Below are positions 15,893-27,700 of a stretch of DNA of 64,000 nt, piece after piece. Position 1 is the first letter of the stretch. Every line of letters begins with the position of its first letter. The stretch spans positions 62,001 through 126,000 of the forward strand of contig NZ_FRCL01000004.1 of assembly GCF_900142885.1 (NCBI RefSeq), in the 5' to 3' direction. A program made the position numbers and the translations under genes. A model generated the notes under the pieces. That model made no database searches. It saw only the letters and a program-made list of their open reading frames with translations, and had not been told where the DNA came from. This stretch comes from Flavobacterium xinjiangense. Its GTDB lineage: Bacteria > Bacteroidota > Bacteroidia > Flavobacteriales > Flavobacteriaceae.

Positions 15893-17635
15893 TTATTTCA
15901 CCCATTTATGCAAAATTTGTTCTAATTCAGATTCAATGATGGGTTTAGAAATGTAATCGTTCATTCCGGAATTCAAACATTTCTCTTTCTCTTCAACAAA
16001 TATTCCGGCAGTCAAAGCAATTATGGGTGGGTTTTCAGAATGACTTAATTTTCTTATTTCCATGGTTGTTTCAAAACCATTTTTTTTAGGCATTTGTATG
16101 TCCATTAAAATGATATCAAGCTTCTCTTTTTTATATAACTTTATTGCTTCTTTTCCATCAGAAGCCTCAAAAATTATACAATTGGGAATTATTCTTTTTA
16201 TTAATTTTTTGGCCAAAAGCATATTAATTCTATTATCCTCAACTATTAATATTTTAGTCTGATTAAAGTTTAGAGCCAAAGCTTCACTATTTGTCTCTAT
16301 CGAATCCGAAATAGGAGTTTTACAATTGTTTTTCTTGCTTGATATTTTGAATTCTATTGAAAAATTAAAATCACTTCCTTTACCATATCGGCTGTTTAGA
16401 TTTAACTTACTTCCCATTAATTCTAATAGTTGATTGGAAATTGCCAGTCCTAATCCTGTTCCTCCAAATTTTCGTGTGATGGAAGTATCCTCCTGAACAA
16501 ACGAATGAAATATTTTTTCTTGATTATGGTGTTTTATACCTATTCCAGTATCTTTTACTGAAAAATTGATCGAAGAAAAATCTTTTTTGGAAGAAGCAAT
16601 TTCTTTAATCTCTAATTGAATTAGCCCGACTTGTGTAAATTTTAATGCGTTCCCAATTAAATTCACAATAATTTGTTTCAATCGAACGGAATCGGCATAG
16701 ATGAATTGAGGTACATTTTGATCTATTGTCAAGATTAAATCAATATTTTTTGAAATTGCCTGATGCTTGAAAAGGCTTATAACTTGATGTGTGAGTGAAA
16801 AAAGATCTACTTCTTCAATATTTAATTCCAATTTACCCGCTTCAATTTTAGAAAAATCTAAAACATCATTAATTATATCCATCAAAATAACTGCCGATTC
16901 ATTGACGATATTTATATATTCCGATTGATTGGTATCGAGGTTAGTTTTCATCAACAAATCAGTAAAGCCTACTATTCCATTCAATGGAGTCCTAATTTCA
17001 TGACTCATATTGGTTAGGAAGTTTGATTTGGCTTTGTTGGCCGCCTCGGCTTGCATTTTTGCCGCTATTAATTCTTTTTGCATTAGCTTAATCTCCGTAA
17101 TATCAATAACTGTTACATGACATTGATTCCCATCTTCAGTCGCTATACCCGTGAGGTACCCATAAAATACCGATTTGTCATTTGGTAACAGATTAACTTC
17201 ACATGATTCTCTTACTTTGCTTTTGAATATTTTTTCTAAAAAAAGATTAAAAATGCTTTTTGTATCATCGGAAACAAAAAATCCAAACTGACTGTTTGTT
17301 AATTTCGATCGAATTTTCCCCAGCATGTTGGAGCCCGTAAGATTGGCATCAATAACTTTTCCTGTTTCAGAAAGTGTAAAATACCCCGAAGGTGCAAAGT
17401 CATATAATTCGGTATATTTATCGGTTGCTATTTCGGCCTGTTCTTTTGCTAATAGAAGCTCTTCATTTTGCATTTCAAGTTCAATCTGATGTACTTCTAA
17501 TTCGTGAATTAGTTTCAAATTTTCTGCTTGTGAGAAAATCGAATCAGACTTTACCAGTTGTTTTTTTCCTAGCAATTTCTCTGCTTTTTGTCGCAGAGTT
17601 GTTAAGACTTTCGATTTGTTTTTAAAATTTTCCAT
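15893..17635 (-). CDS. Hybrid sensor histidine kinase (PAS-HisKA-HATPase-REC)
   Basis: A 580-residue soluble kinase. Residues 40-70 are coiled coil, 72-185 a PAS domain, and the HisKA motif [15 protein letters not shown] has its phospho-acceptor at His212. The ATPase N box carries Asn329 (LIGNALKF) with G boxes DTGIGI and [10 protein letters not shown]. The receiver domain at 460-580 has Asp512 in LMDIQMP. No transmembrane segment is visible, so it senses a cytosolic signal through PAS. Its kinase and receiver parts are very similar to those of the kinase at 21782, suggesting duplication. It lies 105 bp downstream of the CheB-CheR-PAS gene and may be its partner. Confidence 0.92.
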   Translation of the reverse strand: MENFKNKSKVLTTLRQKAEKLLGKKQLVKSDSIFSQAENLKLIHELEVHQIELEMQNEELLLAKEQAEIATDKYTELYDFAPSGYFTLSETGKVIDANLTGSNMLGKIRSKLTNSQFGFFVSDDTKSIFNLFLEKIFKSKVRESCEVNLLPNDKSVFYGYLTGIATEDGNQCHVTVIDITEIKLMQKELIAAKMQAEAANKAKSNFLTNMSHEIRTPLNGIVGFTDLLMKTNLDTNQSEYINIVNESAVILMDIINDVLDFSKIEAGKLELNIEEVDLFSLTHQVISLFKHQAISKNIDLILTIDQNVPQFIYADSVRLKQIIVNLIGNALKFTQVGLIQLEIKEIASSKKDFSSINFSVKDTGIGIKHHNQEKIFHSFVQEDTSITRKFGGTGLGLAISNQLLELMGSKLNLNSRYGKGSDFNFSIEFKISSKKNNCKTPISDSIETNSEALALNFNQTKILIVEDNRINMLLAKKLIKRIIPNCIIFEASDGKEAIKLYKKEKLDIILMDIQMPKKNGFETTMEIRKLSHSENPPIIALTAGIFVEEKEKCLNSGMNDYISKPIIESELEQILHKWVK

Positions 17636-17740
17636 CTTTTTAGCTTTTTTTAAACAGAGAATCTAATTCTATCGTATTGCTATTTCGGAAATTTCATTAA
17701 TTTGAATATGTTTTTCCCGATCCCTTCATCCGTTTTTTGT

Positions 17741-20700
17741 TCACACCATATCATGAATAAAACATTGTATTATTTTACGATCCTCTATTGCATAGGTATT
17801 ACATGAAAACTCAATAGTAATGTTTTGACCATTATTCGTTTCAATCTGTAAATTTTTATAAGCAACAGATTCTTTCTTCTGTAATTCTTCAAATTTCTCT
17901 TTATTGGCAACCAAATTTTCGAAAAAATCAATTTTCCAAATTGGTTTATCCATAAATTGCTCTTTTGGATATCCCAATAAATTAACCAAAAATGGATTCA
18001 CATCCGAAATTTTCCCAGTTGCCCCATCAATGAAAAAAATGCCATCTTTAGCTGACTCAAAAAGATGGTGATAACGGGTTTCCGAAAAAATCAAAGCGTC
18101 TTCAACTACTTTACGATCAGTAATATCACGAATAATACATTGAATAACCTTCTTATCATTCAATAAATACATGGTACTTATAAACTCTACACTAATCTTT
18201 CGCCCATCAGCTGTTTCGAGCGGCAGATTTTCATAACGCACAAATTTCTTATGCTGCAATTCTGAAAATTTATCTTTATTGGCCACTATATCTTTTAACG
18301 AACCTATTTCCCAAATCGCCTTTTCTATAAATTTTTCATACGAGTACCCCAGCATTTCAATTAAAAAAGGATTGACATCGATAATCCTCCCGCTTTCAGC
18401 ATTAAGGATAAGAATTCCGTCTTTAGCCGATTCAAATAGACGTCTGTATCGATTTTCAATCAACAAAGCCTCTTCCGCCTTTTTAGTTGCAGTTATATCT
18501 GTAAATGTGATTACAAGTCCATCAATACGATCATCCAAAGTGCGGTATGGCATGATTCTAACGTAGAACCATCTTCCATCTTTTGTTTCAATAGCATTCT
18601 GGATGGGAGCCAAACTTTTTATTACCTTTTGCGCATCAGTTCCCATTTCAGGATATTTCAAATCACTGACCAAATCTGTAAAAGGTCGTCCTGCATCAGT
18701 AACCCGTATTTTAAAGATTTTAGTGACTGCATCTGTAAATCTGCGAATATTCATCTCCTTGTCCAGGAAAAGAGTAGCAATTTCGGTGCTATTCAACAAA
18801 TTTTTCATGTCGTTATTTGCTTGTTCAAAGTCACTTAACTTACTTTGAAGTTCTGCATTAACGGTCTGTAATTCTTCGTTGAGGCTTTGCATTTCTTCTT
18901 TGGAAGTCGTTAATTCCTCATTAGTCGATTGCAATTCCTCATTGGTTGATTGTAACTCTTCATTAATGGATTTCAGCTCTTCCTGCGATGTCTGCATTTC
19001 TTCTCGGGAGTTTTGCAAGTCTTCATTTACTTGCTTTAATTCCGCTTCCAGTTTCTGTTCTCTTACAGTTGTATCTAATTTCCCCTTTCTTCCATTTGAA
19101 TTATTTGGTTCAACTACCGCAACCACCTCTGTAAATACAATCATTACCATCCCTTTCATTGGCCCAGCTGTTTCAATGCGTTGCACTGTGATTGTTGCAA
19201 AATTAGTATCGCCGTTACTTCCTATTTTTATATTTCGTAGTATAACCGGATCATTGCTTTTCAACGCTTTACGGAATGCCCCAGGCAGTTCATTTCTCAA
19301 ACCTTCACGCGCCATCACATGAATATTCCAGTTAGCCTTACCTGCAACTGGTTCTAAATACTTGCCGGTTCTTCCGGTAATATATAGAATATCCCCTTTT
19401 TCATTTACAAAAACACTCGCTGGTGCAAAACGTTGAAGCAAAATCTGATCGGCAAGAGTCTGTATATTTTCGACCCCTTTAGGTCCTACTTTATTTTCAA
19501 GCACGTCTCTTTTAGTGTGTGAAAAGGAACTTGGAAAATCAGTTAATTCGTGTGACATAGATGACTGGGTGCGTTTAAATAATTTTAATTTAGAATCAAG
19601 TATTTCAAATCCTTCCGAATTTCGTCCTAGTGTTTCTGCTGAACCTAAAACCATTATACCACCGGGAAGCAAACTATAGTTAAATAATTCCATAAGCTTT
19701 TTTTGCAGTGGCGGTTCCATATATATTAGCATATTTCGACACATTAGGAGATTAAGCTTGGTAAAGGGTGGATCTCTGATTACATTATGCGTCGCAAAAA
19801 CTAGTAGCTCCCGTATTGCTGCATTGACACGATACCCATCTGGTTCCACAGTAAAAAACTTATTGAGTCGCTCTGCAGAAACATCTGCAACAATATTAGA
19901 AGTAAAGAAACCTCTTCGTGCTTTATCGATCGCATCCACATCTAAATCTGTAGCGAATATTTGTAATGACAACTTTCTTTCCCTTCCTATATTCTCTAGA
20001 ACCTCCTTGAAAACTATAGCTAAAGAATAGGCTTCTTCTCCTGTCGAACATGCCGTAACCCAAGCTCTTATTACATATCCGTCCGGCAAAATTTTCATCA
20101 GCTCAGGAAGAACTATGGTCTTAAGATTTTCCCAAACTGCGGGATCACGAAAAAAACTGGTAACCCCTATCAATAATTCTTTGAAGAGCAATTCTACTTC
20201 TTTAGGATTTTCTTGTAAAAAGCGAACGTAATTTTCAATTTTATCAATTTGGTGAACTCCCATGCGTCTTTCAATTCTGCGCATTAAGGTCGTTTTCTTG
20301 TACAATAAAAAATCATGCCCAGTATGTTCACGCAACAAAATTATAATTTTATCAAGACTGCTTTTATCCGTATTTTCTATTTTAAAATCTTTTTTAATTG
20401 GTGGAATATACTTCAGAAGGTTAATCAGTTTAGATGGTAATTCTTCTGCTGGGGCTATAATATCAACCAATACGGATTCAGTTGCATTTCTTGGCATACT
20501 ATCAAATTTTGCCGTTGCTGGTTCCTGAACTAATACTAAACCATTATTTTCTTTTATGGTTTTAATTCCTAAACTTCCATCAGAACCCATTCCAGAAAGA
20601 ATTACACCAATGCTTTTATCTAATTTATCAATAGCCAGGGAACGAAAAAACAAATCAATAGGCAAACGAAGTCCACGACTTTCAACAGGTTCAAAAAGAT

Positions 20701-21055
20701 GAAGATATCCTTTTAGTATTGACAAGCTTTTATTGGGCGGAATCACATACACATGATTGGGTTTCACTTTAAGTTGGTCAGTGGCTTGCAGAACTTCCAT
20801 GCTTGTACTTCTTTGCAAAATTTCCGGTAAAACACCGATATAATTAGGGTCAAGATGTTGAATAACGACAAATGCCAGACCGCTATTTTCCGGAATGTTT
20901 TTTAAAAAATTCTCTATTGCTTCCAGTCCACCTGCTGACGCTCCAATACCCACAATAGGAAAGTCATTCGGTTGATTTTGATCCCGAAGTTGCTGATCTA
21001 CCTTTGAAATTTTATCTTTTTGTAATAAAATTTGGCTGTTTTCCTTAATTTTCAT
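17741..21055 (-). CDS. CheB-CheR fusion protein with coiled coil and PAS domains
   Basis: A 1104-residue fusion. A CheB-like methylesterase domain (about 33-215; GIGASAGGLEAI, IPPNK, LSGMGSDGS) is followed by a CheR-like methyltransferase (about 225-495; TACSTGEEAYSLAI). A long heptad-repeat coiled coil rich in EELQSTNEELQSTNEEL follows (about 665-745), and then three PAS domains. The last two PAS domains are close copies of each other (both begin LFESAKDGI). No receiver or kinase domain follows; the protein stops right after the final PAS. Such fusions are usually linked to kinases rather than flagellar chemotaxis; here a hybrid kinase gene is next downstream. No chemoreceptor or flagellar gene is in the window. 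Confidence 0.92.
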   Translation of the reverse strand: MKIKENSQILLQKDKISKVDQQLRDQNQPNDFPIVGIGASAGGLEAIENFLKNIPENSGLAFVVIQHLDPNYIGVLPEILQRSTSMEVLQATDQLKVKPNHVYVIPPNKSLSILKGYLHLFEPVESRGLRLPIDLFFRSLAIDKLDKSIGVILSGMGSDGSLGIKTIKENNGLVLVQEPATAKFDSMPRNATESVLVDIIAPAEELPSKLINLLKYIPPIKKDFKIENTDKSSLDKIIILLREHTGHDFLLYKKTTLMRRIERRMGVHQIDKIENYVRFLQENPKEVELLFKELLIGVTSFFRDPAVWENLKTIVLPELMKILPDGYVIRAWVTACSTGEEAYSLAIVFKEVLENIGRERKLSLQIFATDLDVDAIDKARRGFFTSNIVADVSAERLNKFFTVEPDGYRVNAAIRELLVFATHNVIRDPPFTKLNLLMCRNMLIYMEPPLQKKLMELFNYSLLPGGIMVLGSAETLGRNSEGFEILDSKLKLFKRTQSSMSHELTDFPSSFSHTKRDVLENKVGPKGVENIQTLADQILLQRFAPASVFVNEKGDILYITGRTGKYLEPVAGKANWNIHVMAREGLRNELPGAFRKALKSNDPVILRNIKIGSNGDTNFATITVQRIETAGPMKGMVMIVFTEVVAVVEPNNSNGRKGKLDTTVREQKLEAELKQVNEDLQNSREEMQTSQEELKSINEELQSTNEELQSTNEELTTSKEEMQSLNEELQTVNAELQSKLSDFEQANNDMKNLLNSTEIATLFLDKEMNIRRFTDAVTKIFKIRVTDAGRPFTDLVSDLKYPEMGTDAQKVIKSLAPIQNAIETKDGRWFYVRIMPYRTLDDRIDGLVITFTDITATKKAEEALLIENRYRRLFESAKDGILILNAESGRIIDVNPFLIEMLGYSYEKFIEKAIWEIGSLKDIVANKDKFSELQHKKFVRYENLPLETADGRKISVEFISTMYLLNDKKVIQCIIRDITDRKVVEDALIFSETRYHHLFESAKDGIFFIDGATGKISDVNPFLVNLLGYPKEQFMDKPIWKIDFFENLVANKEKFEELQKKESVAYKNLQIETNNGQNITIEFSCNTYAIEDRKIIQCFIHDMV

Positions 21056-21781
21056 TATCTAATTCTAATTTTATATCTCTACCGTCTATGCTTTTATAAT
21101 TTCCTTTTATTTAATTACAAACTTTAGTTGAACGACCTTTTTACTAGGAATTGATTTCTTTATTTCAAGTCAAGAAACAAGAAAACCTGTCGCTTACAAG
21201 GATTATTAATTTTCTAAAGATTCATTGCCGTAAATTAAAATTATTTAGCAATAAAATAGTAAAGAAATCTAAGAAAAAAATTAATGGGGAGTTTCAAGGA
21301 TTTTCAAGTAGGTACAATTATAGTTACAAAATCAAAGATAAAATTTCATAAAGTAATTTTATAAAAAAAATCGATCAATTCTGCAATTTAAAAAAAATTA
21401 GTTCGCTTCGACAAAAAACCCAAATCGATTTAATTGCTTGCATTTTTATCAACAATATATAGGAATCAATAATAAAATTCAAAACTTCCCCCTTTTTGCA
21501 TTTTAAATTCATACCTAATTTAGTCATTTTTTTTATTTTATGAACTGTTTTATTTAACAATTTTCAAATGAAAACAAACTAACTGATTGTCTTTTAAACA
21601 ATTAATAATCTACATTAAAAATAAAACTTTAATTCGTGGAATCAATAATCACGTTTAGGTTCCTATTGTTATTTAAAAATGTGTTTTTCTTTTATTCTTT
21701 TTCAAATCGGCTAAACATAAAAAATCATGCTTTTTGATTAAAAAGCATGATTTTATTTTAAAAATTAAACTTAAAAAAGAA
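21056..21781. other. Long AT-rich intergenic region
   Basis: 726 bp between two minus-strand sensory genes, about 75-80 percent AT by eye. Short open frames on either strand have no recognisable features. Apart from the terminator at 21721-21754 I see nothing in it. Confidence 0.5.
21721..21754 (-). terminator. Terminator of the giant kinase gene
   Basis: A 15-bp perfect stem, AAAATCATGCTTTTT (21721-21735) with AAAAAGCATGATTTT (21740-21754), and a 4-nt loop. Confidence 0.8.
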
Positions 21782-24700
21782 TCATTTATGCAGCCATTTA
21801 TGCAACATTTTTTCTAAATCAACTTGAATAATTGGTTTTGGCAGATAATCGTTCATTCCGGCCTCAAGACATTTTTCTTTATCACCTATCATTATACCAG
21901 CTGTAATTGCAATTATCGGGATGTTCTCTGAATCTTTTAATTTCCTGATTTCGTCCGTTGCCTCATAGCCATTTTTATTAGGCATTTGAATGTCCATTAA
22001 AATAACATCGGGCTTCTCTTTTATGTACTGTTCAACTGCTTCATTACCATCTTTAGCTTCAAAAATGATGCAATTTGAAATTAATTTCTTCACCAGAGTT
22101 TTTGCTAAAAGCATATTGATTTTATTATCCTCAACAATCAAAACCTTTTTATCAGTTAACGCCTCAGTAGGCACAATAGGCGATTCTAGTAAAGCAGCAA
22201 TCCGTTCGCTATTTTTTTTATGTTTTGATTTTTTAAATTCAATTTCAAAGAAAAAGTCACTACCGTCACCATATTTACTGATTAATTGCAGTTTACTATC
22301 CATTAACGCCAATAACTGGTTTGAAATAGCCAAACCTAATCCTGTCCCACCAAATTTTCGATTTGTTGAATTGTCTTCTTGTACGAAAGAATTAAATATT
22401 TTTTGGTTGTTATTCACTTTAATACCAATACCGGTATCTTTTACAGAAAATTTTAAAACGGAAGATTTAATATTTGAATTTGGAACCTCAGTAATGTCCA
22501 ATCGAATTTCTCCAAAAGTGGTGAATTTTAATGCATTACTTAATAGGTTTACCAATATCTGTTTCAAACGGACAGAATCACCCATTATATATTGCGGCAC
22601 ATTACTATCGATGTTTAATACTAAATCTATCTTTTTTAAATTGGCCTGGTAATTAAATAAATCAACAACTTGACGAGTCAATTTAAATAAATTTATTTCT
22701 TCTATGTTTAATTCCAATTTTCCAGATTCAATTTTAGAAAAATCCAAAACATCGTTTACAATATGCATCAGTGAAGTCGCTGATTCATTAATAGTCGACA
22801 TATATTCTGCTTGATTCTTTTTAAGATCAGATTTCATCAACAAATGGGTAAATCCAATAATTCCATTTAACGGAGTCCTTATTTCGTGACTCATATTTGC
22901 CAGAAAATCCGTCTTAGCTCTATTAGCAGCTTCCGCTTGCTCTTTGGATTTCACCAATTCAATTTCCAATAATTTACGTGCGGTGATATTCATGAAACTA
23001 ATCACAATTTCAGTGATATCACCGTTTTTATCCAGAACAGGAAAACCATTACATAATAACCAAATAACATCCTGTTTAGCAGGCCTGTTTACCCCAACAG
23101 TTACGTTTTTAAAAGCTTTTTTATCAGCAATAATTTGGTTCACCGGGTATTTTTCAACAGGCATTATTGTAAAATCTTCATTCAAAAAGGTCCAAGCAGG
23201 ATCAAAAGCTTTTTTCCCTTTCATTTGATCATCATTCAAACCAAGCAGTTGAGCGGCCATACTGTTACTGATAATGATCGATGTATCAGGCGCATGGACA
23301 ACAATACCAGCCTCAAGGTTATTCAATAAACCACGAGATCGCTCTTCACTTTTATACAAAGCAAAATCTACTTTTTTTGATTCAGTTATATCCCTGGAAA
23401 GGCATATAAAATGGAGGTCACTATTTTCACCCTCTTTCATAGGTGCAATTGAGAGTTCAAACCAATGAATTCCATCTGGTAATTCTAAGGTGTATTGTCT
23501 GCCATTTGAAAAACCTTTAACCGAAGCTTCCTGTAATGCTGACATCACTAAATTTGCTGCATCTGGAGGCATAACTTCATAAAATGTTTTACCCAGTAGT
23601 TCAGCTGGAGGAATATTCAGCAAATCGTTATTTCGGGAATGGTAATTATATATAATCCCATCTAAACTTATTTCAAACAACAAATCAGGAATAGCCTCAA
23701 AAATACTTGCTAATTTTTTATGCATTTTCAGTAAATCGTCTTCCGCTTTTTTAAGATCAGTAACATCTAACATGGACCCAATAAAACGGGTCGGTTTACC
23801 TGAATCATCCCTTATAATTATTGCACGCTCATAAAAAACTCCATAATTACCATCCGCTTTTAGAAAACGAAACTCATCCGACCATGATGTAGAATTCCCT
23901 AAATAAGCACTCTCAATATTTTTTATAACCCTTTCTCTGTCTTCCGGATGAAGTTTAGATCTCCATATACGTCTGTTTTCAACCATAGACAAATCGTCAT
24001 TGTAAGAGTTAAGAAGTTGCTTAAACACTGTATTATGCCAACTTTTATCTGCTTCGAAATCCAATTCAAATATAGCATCGTTTGTAGCGTGGGAAATCAT
24101 TTCGAATCGGTCGTTAGCTACTTTAATTTTTTCTTCTGCTCTTTTACGCTCGGTAATATCTAACATCGATCCTATATAACGAACTGGTTTTCCAGACTCA
24201 TCCCTAATAATAATTGCACGATCATAAAAATCTCCATAAGTTCCATCTGCTTTTTGAAAACGAAATTCATCAGACCATGAAGTAGCGGAACTTGCATAGG
24301 TCTCCTCTAATTTTTTGATCACTCTGTCTTTGTCATCCGGATGTACTCTGGATCTCCATATAGACCTGGAATCAATTTTATTCTCTTGAGTGTTATTACC
24401 AAAATTGAAAAGTTCAACGAACCTTTTGTTGTTCCAACTAAAACCAGTTATCAAATCAACTTCAGATATAGCGTCATTTGTTGCCAGTGAGATTCGTTCA
24501 AATCGCTCATTAGCAATTCTGATTCTTTCCTCGGATTTTTTTCTATCAGAAATGTCAATACCCATTCCTAGCAGGCATTTTTTCTCCTGGTACTCTATAA
24601 CTAAGGAATTTATATAATAAGGAATTTTATTTTTATTCTTTTTATAAATGTCTATTTCAATACCCGGAACTTTCTTTTTAAATACGGTTTTAATTCTTTC

Positions 24701-27700
24701 TCTAACCCTTTCTTGGTCATCTTCATGATAAAAATCTAACAGGTGCATTTGAGCAATTTCGTCATAATCGTAACCCGTTACATCTTCAAAATTCTTGTTC
24801 CATTTTACAAATTTCCCTGATTCATCATACAAATAAAATACACCTGGCAAATTGTTAATAATCGTTTCTAAAAGCTGCTTTTCCTTTAAAATTAAATTTT
24901 CAGCAATTTTACGTGCGGTAATATCTGTAATTGTCCCAATGTATCCAATGATTTCATTTTTAGTGTTTTTTTCAGGAATAGCTTGCCCCATAACCCAAGC
25001 GATTGATCCATCTGCATGAACAAATCGATACTCTGTATAGGAGGTTTCCTCTTTTTCAGTCGTTTGCTCCCAGCGTTTAAATAAAATTTCTTTATCCTCG
25101 TCATGTACTGCTTTGAGCCAACCGTTACCTAAAGCCTCTTCAGAAGACAACCCTGATATTATACTCCACATTGGGTTCACGTACGTTGTATACCCTGTTG
25201 CATCCGTATGAAAAATTCCAACCGGAGCATATTCCGTAAGAGTATGATAGCGCTGTTCGCTCTCTATAACGGCCTCCTCCGCTTTTTTTCGTAATGCTTC
25301 TTTTTCAAAAATATCCAAAGCGAAAGCTACGTCTCCAGTCGCTTCTTCCAGTAACGCTATTTCCTCCGCATCAAAAAAGTTTTTCTCATTGGCATAGAAA
25401 GAAAAAATTCCAATTACCTTCCCCATTTTTTTTATCGGAAGTGCCATTAAAGAAAGATATCCCCGTTTTAAAGCTTCTTCTTTCCATGGTAACATTATTA
25501 AATCGTTTTCAATATCATTGCAAACAACATATTTCCCTTCTATAACAGCAGTACCACCTGGACCTCTTCCTTCTGGTGTACTATCATCAATAGAAATTGT
25601 TTTTATTATCGAAAGATATCCAGAATCTTCTCCCGCTATCATTTCAGGAATTATTTTTTTAGTTTCTTCATCAACCATGCCAATCCATGCCATTCTAAAC
25701 TTCCCTAAGTCAACAGCTATAGTACAAGCTTCTCTAAACAGTGTTTGTTCATCAGTGGTACGAACAATCATTTGATTAATTTGACTTATAAATAAATAAA
25801 GTCGATTGGCTTTAATAAGTTTATGTTCAGCCTCAACTCTTTCTGTAATATCAGTAATGATTCCATGACAAATGACTGTCCCTTCGGCTTCGACAACGGG
25901 CAAAGAATTTACCTCATGCCACACTAAACCTCTCACTGGGTGAAAGTAGCGGTATTCGCCTTTAAGTGGAACTAACTGTGATTTGGTCTCTTTGATACTA
26001 TCCATGACAAATTGTAAATCATCAGGATGGATCCTGTTAAAAATTTTATAAGGATCCTTTTCAATTTCCTCATAGATAAATCCATAAATCGTTTCAACGG
26101 CATGACTGGCATAAGGATAGCACAATGAACCATCTTTATTTTGACGCATTGAATAAATAAGTCCTGGAGAAGTTTCCGCAACTTTAGCAAATTTATCTCT
26201 TTCTTTTACTAAAGTTTCAATTGCTTCTTTCCTTTCAGTTACATCTCTTAAGTTGGCAATAATACCTTTTACATTACTGTCATTAATCATGTTATTTACT
26301 ACCCCTTCCAGCCAGATATAATTTCCGTTTTTATGTTTCACTTGAAATAAAATAGGAAAAGGTTGACCTGGATTATCCAATGTTTTTTGTATCGTCTGAT
26401 AAACCAGCTCTAGATAATCCGGATGAAAATATTCTTGATCTGAAATATTTTCATATTCTTCGTGGCTGTATCCATTCGTTCTTGCTGAAGATGAACTACG
26501 AAATAACGTTTTTAAATTTTCATCAAACAAAGTGATAATTCCATCATTATTTTCTACCAAGGCACGAAAACGCTTTTCGCTTTGTTCAATTTTTTCTTCA
26601 GATTTTTTCTTTTCCGTAATATCCCTAAAGAAATTAGACAATCCATCAGGTGAGGGGTAAATATGGTTTTCAATCCACAAACCGCTAGAAGGGTAGAAAA
26701 TCTCAGAATAAACATATTCTTGCTTTTCTATAGCCCGATGGCAAGCGTTGTAAAACTCTGTGCTAACAGATTCCGGAAATTCTTCCCAAATAGTTTTACC
26801 TATTATATCTCGAGGATTACGCTTAAGTATTTCTCCTGCTTTTTTATTCATGTAGGTATAGCACCAATTATTATCTATAGCTACAAAAGCGTCCGTAATG
26901 CGCTCAAAAGTATTTATTAATAATTCATTTGCTACTTTACTCTCCGTTATATCTTTCGAAAATCCTAAAAAACGATTCTCGGATAGCTTAACAGCGTCGA
27001 TCGACCTCCATCTAATTTCTCCATTTTTGTGGATTCCTTTAATTTCTCCGTTTACACTACCTGTTTCCAAAAGTGTATCGAAAAGCCTCATGGAAACCTC
27101 TTTCGTATCACGAGGGGACAAATCACCAAATTTCATTGAAAGAAGTTCCTCTTTTGAATAACCCGTCAGTATGGAAGCGGCCGCATTGGTTTCTAAATAA
27201 TTTCCTTTTTCATCCAAGACAAAAACTCCATCTGGGGCATTTTCTATATAATTTTTGAACTTAGCATTACTTTCTTCTTTGATAATGGCCAGTTTGTAAT
27301 TGGCTTCAGCCTGTTCTTTTGCTCTTAGGTTTTTAGCGTTTTCAATTTTTTGAGTGATATCTTGCGTATTACCTCTTACAGCATACACCGTTCCTGCTTC
27401 ATTAAGTAACGGAACAACAATGGCATGAACCCATTTAGTTCTATTGTTAGATAATAGTACTTGTTGTTCTACCTCAAAAGTTTTTTTATCGACTATAGAT
27501 TGATCTATTTTACGGAGAAACATATCAACATCTTCCTTAGCAAAACGGTTCAAATAAACCTGATATAAATTTAGCTCCGCTTTGTTTTCAACTTCATAAA
27601 TGGAATACAATTCCTCGGACCAAATCATTTTTTTCGTAAAAAAATTGAACTCCCAGCTTCCAATTTTAGCAATTTTTTGTGCCTCGTTTAATAATTTCTG

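Noticed and set aside
17741..21055. Chemotaxis operon
   Set aside because: No receptor, CheA, CheW or flagellar gene is nearby; this is a stand-alone CheB-CheR fusion.
21151..21351. 66-codon Lys-rich open frame in the long intergenic region
   Set aside because: Composition follows the AT-rich background and there is no promoter box or family resemblance.
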